Positions 23,811-32,861 of a DNA stretch of 64,000 bases are shown piece by piece. Below the pieces are notes generated by a model. It worked only from the letters and a program-made list of their open reading frames with translations, did not search any database and was not told the DNA's origin. Source of the stretch: Propionibacteriales bacterium (lineage in GTDB: Bacteria; Actinomycetota; Actinomycetes; Propionibacteriales; Nocardioidaceae); NCBI GenBank assembly GCA_026392415.1, contig JAPLCC010000012.1, positions 1 through 64,000 on the forward strand. The letters run 5' to 3'. Each line of letters begins with the position of its first letter. The first letter of the stretch is position 1. The translations under genes were made by a program, and so were the position numbers.

Positions 23811-24906
23811 GGTAGTCCGCCAGCAGGATCGCGTACTCCTCCAGCTCCGCGCCGTCGAGCTCGTGCCTCTCACAGTCACCGGACGTCGTACACACCAGGA
23901 CCGCGGTGCCGTCCTCGCTGGTCGAGAGCATCCGGCCCCCCGGCGTCCACACCGGGCCCGCGACCAGGTCGGGGATCTCGGTGAACTTGCCGTCCGACAC
24001 CCGGGTGAAGCCGATCCAGGTCTCGGTCTCGTTCGCCCGGATCACCGCGGCGTACCTGCCGTCGGGTGACAGGAGGGGGTTGTAGAACTCCCGCTCCAGC
24101 GTGCTGATCTGTTGGCCGGTGGCGGCATCGGTGAAGGCCCAGCCGTCCTTCTCCTGGGTGGCGAAGACACCGTTGCGGACCGAGAACGGTGCCTTGTCGA
24201 GGTTGGTCGGCGTTCCGTTGCGCACGTCGACACGAACCGCGCCGTCCTCGGTTCCGACGTACACGTAGTCGCCGTCGAGGTACGCCGGCGTGAAGAACTG
24301 GCGGCCCTCGACGGGGTCGACCCCCGGCGCCGTGATCGTGCCGTGCAAGAAGTCCTGGTCGGTCTCCACGTCGAAGACGTGCAGGTCGTACTCGTCGGTG
24401 CCCGGCACGACCCAGGCCACGCGTGGCGTGTCGAGGTCGCCGTTGATCGTGGGCGTGTCCGCAGGGATGTCCAGCGTCGTCTGCGTGCCGTCGGGCCGCA
24501 CCAGCACGAACGTGGAGTCCGAGGAGCCGTTGCGGATCTGGGCGACCACGCCGACCGAGGTCTGCGCGAGGTACGTCGCCGCGCCCGGCAGGGTCACCGT
24601 GGTGCTGCCGATGGTGAGCTGGTCGCCGACGACCCACGCGCCGTTCTGGCGGTAGGCCTCGATCGGCTCGATCGCCGAGTCCTTCTGGTCGGCGACCTTG
24701 TCACTGCGGGTCTCGCCGCCGATGTCGGTGAGGACCACACCACCGATGCCGACCGCGATGACGGCGGCGGCCGCGACGACCGCCGTGGTGACGCGCCGAC
24801 GGCGGCGTAGGTCGCGGCCCCGGCCGAGAATGTCGTACGCCGACGGGTGGGGTACGTCGACGTCGTCGACGCTGCGGTGCAGCAGATCGCTGAGCTGGTC
24901 AGGCAT
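23797..24906 (-). CDS. Membrane-anchored beta-propeller protein, SigE-family partner
   Basis: A 369-residue protein with an N-terminal cytoplasmic stretch of about 42 residues (MPDQLSDLLHRSVDDVDVP, then RRRRRVTT), one membrane helix VVAAAAVIAVGIGGVVLTDI, and an extracytoplasmic domain of repeated beta-strand blades (TYLAQTSVGVVAQI, AYLDGDYVYVGTEDGAVRVD, PLLSPDGRYAAVI) typical of a propeller. Its ATG overlaps the stop of the SigE-family sigma gene by 8 bp, so translation is coupled. This architecture is common beside such sigma factors and may act as an anti-sigma or sensor, but no zinc anti-sigma motif is visible. Ligand and role are unknown. Confidence 0.75.
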   Translation of the reverse strand: MPDQLSDLLHRSVDDVDVPHPSAYDILGRGRDLRRRRRVTTAVVAAAAVIAVGIGGVVLTDIGGETRSDKVADQKDSAIEPIEAYRQNGAWVVGDQLTIGSTTVTLPGAATYLAQTSVGVVAQIRNGSSDSTFVLVRPDGTQTTLDIPADTPTINGDLDTPRVAWVVPGTDEYDLHVFDVETDQDFLHGTITAPGVDPVEGRQFFTPAYLDGDYVYVGTEDGAVRVDVRNGTPTNLDKAPFSVRNGVFATQEKDGWAFTDAATGQQISTLEREFYNPLLSPDGRYAAVIRANETETWIGFTRVSDGKFTEIPDLVAGPVWTPGGRMLSTSEDGTAVLVCTTSGDCERHELDGAELEEYAILLADYLNVG

Positions 24907-25465
24907 GGGGACCTCCGGTGGTGGAGTACGTGGTGGCCGGGGAGTCCTCCGGCAGGCTGATGTCCTCGCCGAGGATGGATCGCAACCGCTCGAGGGCGAC
25001 CGACGTCTGGCTCTTGACGGTGCCGTCGGTGACGCCCAGCGCGGCGGCGGTCTCGTGCACGCTCAGGTCGTCGTAGAAGCGGAGGACGACCACCGCTCGC
25101 TGGCGGGGTGGGAGCTGGGCGAGGGCGGCGACCATGTCGATCCGGCCGATGCGGTCGTCGTGCTCGTCGGTGGCGCCCGCCGTCGTGTCGGGGATCTCGG
25201 AGGGCCGTTCGGCGAAGCTGCGCCGGCGGAACCAGTTGGTGGACGTGTTGACCATGACCCGGCGGGCGTAGGCCCGGGCGGCAGCGGGTTCGCGCACCTT
25301 GTGCCAGTTCGCGTAGGTCTTCGCGAGGGCGGTCTGCACGAGGTCTTCGGCGAGCGCATGCTCCCCCACGAGCAGGAGGCCCGTCCGATAGAGCGACGGC
25401 CAGGCCGCATGGACAAGCTCGACGAACTCGTCCTCCGTCGGAGCCCGAGAGGCGGTACGCGACAT
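24899..25465 (-). CDS. SigE-family ECF RNA polymerase sigma factor
   Basis: A 188-residue sigma factor of the actinobacterial SigE-70 family. Region 2: FVELVHAAWPSLYRTGLLLV, then HALAEDLVQTALAKTYANW and ARAYARRVMVNTSTNWFRRR. Region 4: LPPRQRAVVVLRFYDDLSVHETAAALGVTDGTVKSQTSVALERLR, quoted in parts, with the helix-turn-helix ALGVTDGTVKSQ. The short C-terminal tail is disordered. ATG 25465 is the start. It forms a two-gene operon with the propeller protein (8-bp overlap). This sigma family is reported to respond to envelope signals through its membrane partner. The target promoter motif was not found. Confidence 0.9.
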   Translation of the reverse strand: MSRTASRAPTEDEFVELVHAAWPSLYRTGLLLVGEHALAEDLVQTALAKTYANWHKVREPAAARAYARRVMVNTSTNWFRRRSFAERPSEIPDTTAGATDEHDDRIGRIDMVAALAQLPPRQRAVVVLRFYDDLSVHETAAALGVTDGTVKSQTSVALERLRSILGEDISLPEDSPATTYSTTGGPHA

Positions 25466-25575
25466 GGATTTCCCTTCCTCAGCCTCAGGTCTAGCAGTCA
25501 GTCACTACCCAGACGCTTCGACGTGCCACTTCGGTTGGGGGATTGGGGAGCCGTTCTCGCGGATAGTCTTCCAAC

Positions 25576-26946
25576 GTGTTCTCCCGTCGTCTTCTCGCCG
25601 CCCTCGTCGGTGCCGTGTGCCTGTCCTGGCTGACGTTGACGACGGGGTACGGCGCCGCGGCGGCCTCGGCACCGTCGGATCCGGTCGACATCGGCGGCGC
25701 CTCGCTGTCCGCCACACCGAGCACCAGCCCCGCCGAGCCGACGCCGCTCGCGCCGGGCCTGTGGAAGGCGACGCTCGCTCCGGAGTTCCCGCAGTACTTC
25801 AGCTATCAGCGCCGGATCAGCAACAGCACGGTCCACGTCGGCGTCCTCGGTGCGCCGCAGGGCACGGCCAGCGACGGCATCCGCGCCACTGCTGGCGTAC
25901 GCACCGACGGCAGCACCGACCTGACCAGTTGTGGCGACGAGAGCGACTCGACCGAGTACGCCACTCCGTTCGGGGTCGTCGGCACCCGGGTCGTCGTGGG
26001 CAACGAGGACGGCAGCACCGGTGACACCTGCCGCGCGGCCGACACGGTGTTCATTGCGGTGAGCCGCAGCTCCAGCAGTCCCGACGACCTGCCCTACGTC
26101 ATCAAGATCGTCGAGGAGGCGCCCGTGTCCGACGCGGGGGGTGTCGAGCCCGACGAGAAGCCGGCGTTCGACGTCCCCGACCCGGTCGGCTCCGTCGACG
26201 AGCCCGGTGCGCCGTCGTTCGAGGAAGCTCCCGAGGTCGACGCCCGCTCCGGCACGGTCACGATCGAGACGACCATCAAGGAAGGCACCGAGCTGCTCTG
26301 GCGGGTGCCGCTCACCTGGGGCGACCTGCCGGTGGTCCGCGTCGACGTACCGGCAGCGTCGAAGGAGCACGAGGAGGACTTCGCCTACAGCGGACCGGAC
26401 CTAACGGTGCACCTGATCGATCCGTTGCGCGGCCGGTTCCGCTACGTCGACTCCGAACGCGAACACTCCGCGACGGGTGAGTACCGCGCCAGCGAGACCG
26501 GCGAGGTCGACCAGCTGATCGCGGCCGGCTTCCCGGTGCGCCGCGCGAACGAGCGGGTCCCCGGTGACTACTGGGTCTCGCTGGCAGCCGAGGCCGTGCC
26601 CGAGGGCGAGGCCGAGGACCGCGATCCCGTCGACGTCCCGGTGACCATCACGATCGCCGTCGAATCCACACAGGCGAAGGCGCCGACGTACGACGAAGCA
26701 GTGTTGTCGCAGGACAAGAAGGCCGGCCCTGACGGGTACTCACCGAGCAAGCCGTTCCTGGTCGCCGACGACACGTTCTCCGCCGCTGCCTCGGGCAACC
26801 CTGTCGTCGGCAGGGACGAGTCCGACAACTGGTTGTCCGGCCGTCGCTGGGCCGGCCTGGGCCTCGGCGTCGCGAGCCTTGCCTGCGTCGGCGCAGGTCT
26901 GTTCCGCCTGCGCACCTCAAGGTCGTCGAGTAGCCCGAGCCGCTAG
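25576..26946 (+). CDS. Secreted or membrane-anchored protein of unknown function
   Basis: A 456-residue exported protein from GTG 25576: signal peptide FSRRLLAALVGAVCLSWLTLTTG to about residue 30, a long beta-rich extracellular region with AELTPLAPG-like start (TPLAPGLWKATLAPEFPQYFSYQRRI), and a C-terminal membrane helix WAGLGLGVASLACVGAGLF followed by RLRTSRSSSSPSR. The last nine residues are encoded by the first copy of the tandem repeat at 26919, which also supplies the stop codon. No enzymatic motif was recognised. It is divergent from the SigE-family operon across a 110-bp gap and may belong to the same envelope stress theme, but that is a guess. Confidence 0.75.
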   Translation: MFSRRLLAALVGAVCLSWLTLTTGYGAAAASAPSDPVDIGGASLSATPSTSPAEPTPLAPGLWKATLAPEFPQYFSYQRRISNSTVHVGVLGAPQGTASDGIRATAGVRTDGSTDLTSCGDESDSTEYATPFGVVGTRVVVGNEDGSTGDTCRAADTVFIAVSRSSSSPDDLPYVIKIVEEAPVSDAGGVEPDEKPAFDVPDPVGSVDEPGAPSFEEAPEVDARSGTVTIETTIKEGTELLWRVPLTWGDLPVVRVDVPAASKEHEEDFAYSGPDLTVHLIDPLRGRFRYVDSEREHSATGEYRASETGEVDQLIAAGFPVRRANERVPGDYWVSLAAEAVPEGEAEDRDPVDVPVTITIAVESTQAKAPTYDEAVLSQDKKAGPDGYSPSKPFLVADDTFSAAASGNPVVGRDESDNWLSGRRWAGLGLGVASLACVGAGLFRLRTSRSSSSPSR

Positions 26947-27107
26947 GTCGGCCAGGTTCGTCGAGTAGCCCGAGCCGCCAGGTCGGCCAGGTTCGTCGAG
27001 TAGCCCGAGCCGCCGGGTCGGCCAGGTTCGTCGAGTAGCCCGAGCCGCCAGGTCGGCCGGGTTCGTCGAGTAGCCCGAGCCGCCAGGCGAGGGCGTATCG
27101 AGACGCC
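26919..27107. repeat. Tandem 35-bp repeats (version B ends)
   Basis: Four full 35-bp units (26919-26953, 26954-26988, 26989-27023, 27024-27058) and a fifth that changes after 29 bp into GCGAGGGCGTATCGAGACGCC, the other end of the version B element. Each unit carries TCGTCGAGTAGC then CCGAGCCGCC. The array therefore looks like repeated duplication of one end of a complete element. It lies between the convergent secreted-protein and kinase genes and ends 2 bp before the kinase stop. Confidence 0.92.
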
Positions 27108-27109
27108 CG

Positions 27110-28213
27110 TCAGCCGAGCAGCAGGACCAGCGCGACGACCAGGCCGATGACGCCGAGCGCGAGCAGCGCGAGGGCGTCGATCGGCGGACCCTGACGAGTC
27201 GCGTGTGGCGCCGGCGGCGCGTCGAGGCGCGTCGGTGCGGCGCTGGGATGCGGCGGCAGGACGGCGGTGCCGAGCGACGGGGTCGGCGGTGGGGGAGCGA
27301 CGCCGGACGGGGGCGGTGGCGGGTACGCCGATGTCGGCAGGTTCGTCGCGGAGATGTCGGGCGTGGGTGTGGGGTACTCGTCCGGCACCTCGAGATCGTC
27401 GAGCAGCGCCGGGTCGTCCCAGCGGGCGGCCAGCGCCTGGAGTGCAGGGTGGGCGCGGAGCGCTGCCGCACTCGGCCGCTGGCTCGGGTCGAACGCGGTC
27501 GCGGCCTCGACCACGGCGAGGATCGCGTCGTGCTCGGGGTTGCCGTTGCGCAGCGACGCCACGTCGATCGGCGGCGGCTCGCCGTCGCTGGAGGGGCGTC
27601 GGCCGGTCAGCATCTCCAGGACGACCACGCCGAGGGCGTAGATGTCGGCGCTCGGGTCGGGGTCGGAGCCGCGGTACTGCTCGGGCGCCATGTAGCCGGG
27701 CGTGCCGATCACCATCGCCACATGGGTCAGTCGCGGTTCGTCGCTGGGGACGGCGATGCCGAAGTCGGTGAGTCGCAGGTGGGGTCGGGTGCGGCCGGTG
27801 GGCTCGAGCAGCAGGTTGCCGGGCTTGATGTCGCGGTGGACGATGCCCGCCGCGTGCACGGCCTCCAGTGCCTGCAGGGTCTGGTCGGCGAGGACGGCGA
27901 TCCACCGCGGCGGCAGCAGCCCGCCGCTTCGCCGGGTCAGGTTCGACACCGATCCGCCGCGGACCAGCGGCATCGTGAACAGCACCCGGTCATCGACGCC
28001 TGCCCAGGACTGCGGGGTGACCACGTGCGTGTGGTCGATGCGCACCGACTGCTCGCGCACGAAGCGCAGCAGCATCGCGGCGTCCGTCTGCCGCAGCATC
28101 TTGGCGGCCTTGACCTCGCCGGCGGTCCGGTCCAGGACGCGCCACACGGTCCCCATGCCGCCCGTGGCGATGGGGTCGAGCAGTTCGTAGCGTCCCGCGA
28201 AGACCTCACCCAT
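27110..28213 (-). CDS. Hanks-type Ser/Thr protein kinase without extracellular domain
   Basis: A 367-residue membrane-tethered kinase. The Gly loop is ATGGMGTV at residues 16-23; the ATP-anchoring Lys is K38 in AAKML. The catalytic loop HRDIKPGN holds Asp128, DFG holds Asp150, and the activation segment ends GTPGYMAPEQY. After residue 270 a Pro-rich linker (PPPPPSGVAPPPPTPS) leads to a single C-terminal membrane helix ALALLALGVIGLVVALVLLLG that ends the protein. There are no PASTA or other sensor repeats outside, so signals must reach it otherwise. ATG 28213 gives the normal GRYELLDPIATGG start. Substrates are unknown. Confidence 0.93.
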   Translation of the reverse strand: MGEVFAGRYELLDPIATGGMGTVWRVLDRTAGEVKAAKMLRQTDAAMLLRFVREQSVRIDHTHVVTPQSWAGVDDRVLFTMPLVRGGSVSNLTRRSGGLLPPRWIAVLADQTLQALEAVHAAGIVHRDIKPGNLLLEPTGRTRPHLRLTDFGIAVPSDEPRLTHVAMVIGTPGYMAPEQYRGSDPDPSADIYALGVVVLEMLTGRRPSSDGEPPPIDVASLRNGNPEHDAILAVVEAATAFDPSQRPSAAALRAHPALQALAARWDDPALLDDLEVPDEYPTPTPDISATNLPTSAYPPPPPSGVAPPPPTPSLGTAVLPPHPSAAPTRLDAPPAPHATRQGPPIDALALLALGVIGLVVALVLLLG

Positions 28214-28268
28214 GCAGGGGACTCTATCCAGCGGAAGGCACCTTCACGCCTGCGAACGGAGGTACCCA

Positions 28269-28380
28269 GGTTCGTCGAGTAGTGGCGAGCGCCAGCGAGC
28301 CGCGTATCGAGACGCAGTGAGCCGGTTGCGGGCGTCTCGATACGCCCTCGCCTGGCGGCTCGGGGCTACTCGACGAGCTT
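28269..28380. repeat. Paired inverted version B repeats
   Basis: Two complete version B elements face each other. The left half runs GTTCGTCGAGTAG to GCGTATCGAGACGC; the right half runs GCGTCTCGATACGC to CTACTCGACGAGC. Together they could form a stem of about 100 nt. They fill the gap between the kinase start and the GNAT stop, and the right end supplies the GNAT stop codon TAG (28366-28368, minus strand). Confidence 0.9.
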
Positions 28381-29355
28381 GGGCAAGGTGATCGCCCGGT
28401 GCAGCCACACCGACTCGGGCCGCATGCCGACCTTCTCGTAGAGCGACAGGGCGCCGGTGCGGGAGTCGGTGGCGAGGCTCGACGACGTCGCGCCCCGCTC
28501 GCGGCCGGCCGCGAAGGCCGCCACCAGCAGGGACTGGGCGAGGCCACGGTTGCGGTGCTCGCGGGCGACGGCGAGCTTCGAGACGTAGGTGTCGCTGCGC
28601 CCGTCGGCGGGGGCGTTCCAGGCGTTGGCCACGGCGGCGATCCGCCCGTCCGGCGAGGTCACCACCTGCAGGTGCCACGGTTCGAAGCCCGGACGCTGCC
28701 AGACCCGGGCAGCGAAGTCCTCCAGTGGCGCGCGCTCGCGCACCGACCACTCGAGGAAGGCGTCCTCGGTCACGGCCCACACCTGTTCGTGGTCCGCCGG
28801 CGTCGCCTCGCGCAACGCGTAGCCGTCCGGCAACGGACGCTCACGGACAGCGGCACCCTCGGGCAGGCGCAGCACCCAGCTGGTCCACCGGACGTCGTAC
28901 CCCAGGGCGGTGAGGAGCCGGTCGCCGGCCGAGCCCTCCGGCACCGGCATCCCCACGATCGCGGCGCCGCGGGTCCGGGCCAGGTCCTGGACCCACCCGG
29001 CGAGCCAGGTGCCGACCCCCATCCCGCGATGCGACGGCAGGACGGCAGCGTCGTAGCGCTCCTCGCCCATGTACTCGGCGTAGGCGACGATCCGCTCGCC
29101 GTCGAGCACCGCGATCGTGTTGCCGGACAGGTCGTACGACGGCCGCTGCCAGTCGCCGACCAGGTCCTCCTCCTCGATCTCGACGGCGCCGACGTCGACC
29201 CGCTCCTGCTCCGCGATCAGCTCGAACACGGCGTGCGCGTCGCCGAGCACCAGCGGGCGGGTGGTGAGGCCGGTGGGCAGGGCAGGTTCAGGCACCTCGG
29301 GAGTCTCGCCGATCCACCGCTTCCCGCGCACCGGATTTCCCGGCCGCGACATCAC
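28366..29355 (-). CDS. Two-domain GNAT acetyltransferase
   Basis: A 329-residue protein with two GNAT domains in tandem. The first has the acetyl-CoA loop AAVLPSHRGMGVGTWLAGW near residue 105; the second has LAVAREHRNRGLAQSLLVA near residue 270, followed by ATDSRTGALSLYEKVGM. Both contain the R/Q-x-x-G-x-G/A pattern, though the second reads R-N-R-G-L-A. Mycothiol synthase shares this layout, but the protein is more general in sequence and no substrate can be named. Its ATG overlaps the stop of the pyruvate carboxylase gene (ATGA), so it is co-translated with it. Its last codons LVE and stop come from a repeat element. Confidence 0.85.
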   Translation of the reverse strand: MMSRPGNPVRGKRWIGETPEVPEPALPTGLTTRPLVLGDAHAVFELIAEQERVDVGAVEIEEEDLVGDWQRPSYDLSGNTIAVLDGERIVAYAEYMGEERYDAAVLPSHRGMGVGTWLAGWVQDLARTRGAAIVGMPVPEGSAGDRLLTALGYDVRWTSWVLRLPEGAAVRERPLPDGYALREATPADHEQVWAVTEDAFLEWSVRERAPLEDFAARVWQRPGFEPWHLQVVTSPDGRIAAVANAWNAPADGRSDTYVSKLAVAREHRNRGLAQSLLVAAFAAGRERGATSSSLATDSRTGALSLYEKVGMRPESVWLHRAITLPKLVE

Positions 29356-32300
29356 TCCAGTTCGAGGACGAGGTCGCCGCCGTCGACCGGCCGGGTGCCG
29401 GTGAAGGCCAGCCGCTTGACCACCCCGGCGACGGAGGCGGTGATGGACGCCTCCATCTTCATCGCCTCGATCGTCGCGACGGTGTCGCCCGCGGCAACGG
29501 TGTCCCCGACGGCGACCGTCGCGGTCACCGCTCCCTGGAAGGGCGCGGCGACGTGGCCGGGCTTGCCGGGGTCAGCCTTCTCGGCCGTGGCGACCTCGGA
29601 GGCGACGGACCGGTCACGCACGCTGACCGGCCGCAGTTGGCCGTTGATCGTGCACATGACGGTGCGGTAGCCGCGCTCGTCGGGTTCGCCGATGGCCTCG
29701 AGTCCGAGGAGCAGGGTGACGCCCTCCTCCAGGGCGACCTCGTGCTCCTCGCCCTGGCTGAGCCCGTAGAGGTAGTCGCGGGTCGGCAGCACCGACACGT
29801 CGCCGTGGACCGAGCGGGCCTCGTCGAAGTCGCGGGTCGGACCGGGGAACAACAGCTGGTTGAGCGTACGACGGGGATCGGTCGCGAGCGCATCCTGCTG
29901 CTGGAACGTGAGCGTGGGTTCGGTGGCCTTCCACGTGCGGCCCGCGAGCGCCTTCGTGCGGAACGGCTCCGGCCAGCCGCCGGGCGGGTCGCCGAGCTCG
30001 CCGGAGAGGAACCCGATCACCGAGTCGGGGATGTCGAACTTGCCGGGGTCCTCCTCGAACGCCTCGGGGGTCGCGCCGACGGCGACCAGGTGCAGCGCGA
30101 GGTCACCGATCACCTTGGAGGAGGGGGTGACCTTCGGGACGTTGCCGAGGATCCGGTTGGCGGCGGCGTACATGTCCTCGATGGCCTCGAACTTCTCGCC
30201 GAGGCCGAGCGCGATCGCCTGCTGGCGCAGGTTCGAGAGCTGCCCGCCGGGGATCTCGTGGGTGTAGACCCGTCCGGTCGGCGCGGGCAGGCCGGACTCG
30301 AACGGCGCGTAGAGGCGACGGGTCGCCTCCCAGTAGGGCTCGAGTGCGTTCACCCCGGCCAGCGACAGCCCGGTCTCGCGGGCGGAGTGGTCGGTCGTCG
30401 CGACGAGTGCTGACAGCGGCGGTTGGGACGTCGTACCCGACAGGGAAGCGCATGCCGCGTCGACCGCGTCGACCCCGGCGTCGATCGCCGCGAGCAGCGT
30501 GGCGAGCTGGCCCCCGGGGGTGTCGTGGGTGTGCAGGTGGACCGGCAGGTCGAACTCGTTGCGCAGGGCGGTGACCAAGGTCCGGGCGGCGGGGGCGCGG
30601 AGCAGTCCGGCCATGTCCTTGATCGCCAGGACGTGCGCGCCGGCCTCCACGATCTGCTCGGCCAGGCGCAGGTAGTAGTCGAGGGTGTAGAGGTTCTCGG
30701 CCGGCGAGGAGAGGTCGCCGGTGTAGCAGAGCGCGACCTCGGCGATGGTCGTGCCGGTTCCGCGGACCGCCTCGATCGCCGGCCGCATCTGGTCGACGTC
30801 GTTGAGGGCGTCGAAGATCCGGAAGACGTCGATGCCGGTCTCGGCGGCCTCCTGCACGAACGCCTGCGTCACGGCTTCCGGGTACGGCGTGCAGCCGACG
30901 GTGTTGCGACCGCGCAGCAGCATCTGCAGGCAGACGTTCGGCACGGCCTCACGCAGGACGGCGAGCCGCTCCCACGGGTCCTCGGCGAGGAAGCGCAACG
31001 CGACGTCGTACGTCGCCCCGCCCCAGCACTCGAGTGACCACAGCTCGGGCGTCAGTCGTGCGACGTGTCCGCTCACCTGGAGCAGGTCGATGGTGCGCAC
31101 GCGGGTGGCGAGCAGGGACTGGTGGGCATCACGGAAGGTGGTGTCGGTGACCGCGACGGTGGCGCGGGCCCGCAGGTCGCGGGCGAACTGCTCCGGCCCC
31201 GCCGCGAGCAACTGCTGCCGACTGCCGTCGGGCGGCGGCGTCGCGAGGTCGATGGCCGGGAGCTTGGAGACCGGGTCGACCCAGTCGTCGGAGAAGGCGC
31301 GCGCGGCGCCGTGCGGCTGGTTGACGGTGACGTCCGCGAGATAGGCGAGCAGCTTGCTGCCGCGGTCGCCCGACGCACGGGTCGCCAGCAGCCACGGGTG
31401 GGTCTCGATGAACGACGTGGTGACGTGGCCAGACGCGAAGTCGCTGTCGCGCAGCACCGCTTCGAGGAACGCGATGTTGGTGGAGACGCCGCTGATCTTG
31501 AACTCGGCCAGCGCTCGCTGGGCCTTCTCGACGGCCTTGTCGAACGTCCGGCCGCGACAGGTCAGCTTGGCGAGCATCGAGTCGAAGTGCGCGGACACCT
31601 CGGCGCCGGTGTACGTCGTACCGCCGTCGAGGCGCACGCCCGGCCCGCCCGGGGAGCGGTAGGTCGTGATCTTCCCCGTGTCCGGACGGAACCCGTTGGC
31701 GGGGTCCTCTGTCGTGATCCGGCACTGCAGCGCGGCGCCGCGCAGCCGGATGGAGTCCTGGGTGAGCCCGAGGTCGGCCAGGGTCTCGCCCGCGGCGATC
31801 AGCAGCTGCGACTGGACCAGGTCGACGTCGGTGACCTCCTCGGTGACCGTGTGCTCGACCTGGATGCGCGGGTTCATCTCGATGAAGACGTAGTTGCCGT
31901 CGGGGTCGAGCAGGAACTCGACCGTGCCGGCGTTCTTGTAGCCGATCTCGCGCGCGAACCGGACCGCGTCGGCACACATCCGGTCCCGGATCGCCGGATC
32001 GAGGTTCGGCGCCGGTGCGATCTCGACGACCTTCTGGTGGCGACGCTGCACCGAGCAGTCCCGCTCGAAGAGGTGGATCACCCCGCCCGCACTGCCTGTC
32101 CCGTCGGCGAGGATCTGCACCTCGATGTGCCGCGGGTCGATGACCGCCTGCTCGATGAAGACCGTCGGGTCACCGAAGGCGCCCTCGCCCTCGCGCATGC
32201 AGGTCTCGATCGCCTCGCGCAGCTCGGCCCGGTCATCGACCCGACGCATGCCGCGGCCGCCACCGCCGGCAACTGCCTTCACGAAGAGCGGTGCCGGGAT

Positions 32301-32750
32301 GTCCTCGGCCGCCGCCACCAGGGCGTCGACGTCCGTCGACGGCTCCACGCTGCGCAGGGTGGGTACGCCGGCTGCCCGGGCCGCTGCGATCGCGCGTGCC
32401 TTGTTGCCGGTCAGCTCGAGGACCGAGGCGTCCGGCCCGACGAAGGTGATGCCCGCCGCGGCGCACGCCTCGGCCAGCGCCGGGTTCTCCGAGAGGAAGC
32501 CGTAGCCGGGATAGATGGCGTCGGCACCGCAGGCCAGCGCTGCCGCGACGATGGCGTCGGGATCCAGGTAGGTGCGCACGGGGTGGCCGCGTTCGCCGAT
32601 CTCGTAGGCCTCGTCGGCCCGGAGCCGGTGCTCGCTCCACCGGTCCTCGTGCGGGAAGACGGCGACCGTACGGGCACCGATCTCGTGGGCGGCGCGGAAG
32701 GCGCGGATCGCGATTTCGCCGCGATTGGCGACCAGGACCTTGGTGAACAT
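29352..32750 (-). CDS. pyc: Pyruvate carboxylase
   Basis: A 1132-residue biotin enzyme that makes oxaloacetate from pyruvate, bicarbonate and ATP. Domains in order: biotin carboxylase (VLVANRGEIAIRAFRAA at the start; ATP-grasp GGGGRGMR near 165; EMNPRIQVEHTVTE near 290), carboxyltransferase from about 530 (TDTTFRDAHQSLLATR; metal-site HTHDTPGGQ), and a C-terminal biotinyl domain with EAMKMEASI, biotinyl-lysine K1098. The length is typical of the single-chain alpha4 type. ATG 32750 is used, as the FTKVLVANRGE start is invariant; longer reading runs into the YceI gene. It is the first gene of a two-gene unit with the GNAT gene. Confidence 0.95.
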   Translation of the reverse strand: MFTKVLVANRGEIAIRAFRAAHEIGARTVAVFPHEDRWSEHRLRADEAYEIGERGHPVRTYLDPDAIVAAALACGADAIYPGYGFLSENPALAEACAAAGITFVGPDASVLELTGNKARAIAAARAAGVPTLRSVEPSTDVDALVAAAEDIPAPLFVKAVAGGGGRGMRRVDDRAELREAIETCMREGEGAFGDPTVFIEQAVIDPRHIEVQILADGTGSAGGVIHLFERDCSVQRRHQKVVEIAPAPNLDPAIRDRMCADAVRFAREIGYKNAGTVEFLLDPDGNYVFIEMNPRIQVEHTVTEEVTDVDLVQSQLLIAAGETLADLGLTQDSIRLRGAALQCRITTEDPANGFRPDTGKITTYRSPGGPGVRLDGGTTYTGAEVSAHFDSMLAKLTCRGRTFDKAVEKAQRALAEFKISGVSTNIAFLEAVLRDSDFASGHVTTSFIETHPWLLATRASGDRGSKLLAYLADVTVNQPHGAARAFSDDWVDPVSKLPAIDLATPPPDGSRQQLLAAGPEQFARDLRARATVAVTDTTFRDAHQSLLATRVRTIDLLQVSGHVARLTPELWSLECWGGATYDVALRFLAEDPWERLAVLREAVPNVCLQMLLRGRNTVGCTPYPEAVTQAFVQEAAETGIDVFRIFDALNDVDQMRPAIEAVRGTGTTIAEVALCYTGDLSSPAENLYTLDYYLRLAEQIVEAGAHVLAIKDMAGLLRAPAARTLVTALRNEFDLPVHLHTHDTPGGQLATLLAAIDAGVDAVDAACASLSGTTSQPPLSALVATTDHSARETGLSLAGVNALEPYWEATRRLYAPFESGLPAPTGRVYTHEIPGGQLSNLRQQAIALGLGEKFEAIEDMYAAANRILGNVPKVTPSSKVIGDLALHLVAVGATPEAFEEDPGKFDIPDSVIGFLSGELGDPPGGWPEPFRTKALAGRTWKATEPTLTFQQQDALATDPRRTLNQLLFPGPTRDFDEARSVHGDVSVLPTRDYLYGLSQGEEHEVALEEGVTLLLGLEAIGEPDERGYRTVMCTINGQLRPVSVRDRSVASEVATAEKADPGKPGHVAAPFQGAVTATVAVGDTVAAGDTVATIEAMKMEASITASVAGVVKRLAFTGTRPVDGGDLVLELE

Positions 32751-32861
32751 CGGACTCCCTGGGTGGGGAAGAGGTGACGCCCGGGTCGTGGGTGGGCCCG
32801 CGCTGGGTCTGAAACTACGCAGGGACTGGGGTCCAGGGGGAGGGGTTGTCCAGAACGCAGG
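32751..32861. other. Gap between YceI terminators and pyruvate carboxylase
   Basis: This stretch must hold the promoter and leader of the pyruvate carboxylase gene on the minus strand. It is G-rich with runs such as CCAGGGGGAGGGG. No convincing -10 hexamer, operator palindrome or riboswitch was recognised. Confidence 0.5.

Noticed and set aside
26919..27107. Interpretation of the 35-bp tandem repeats as a CRISPR
   Set aside because: Units are contiguous with no spacer sequence, and they match the version B element end.
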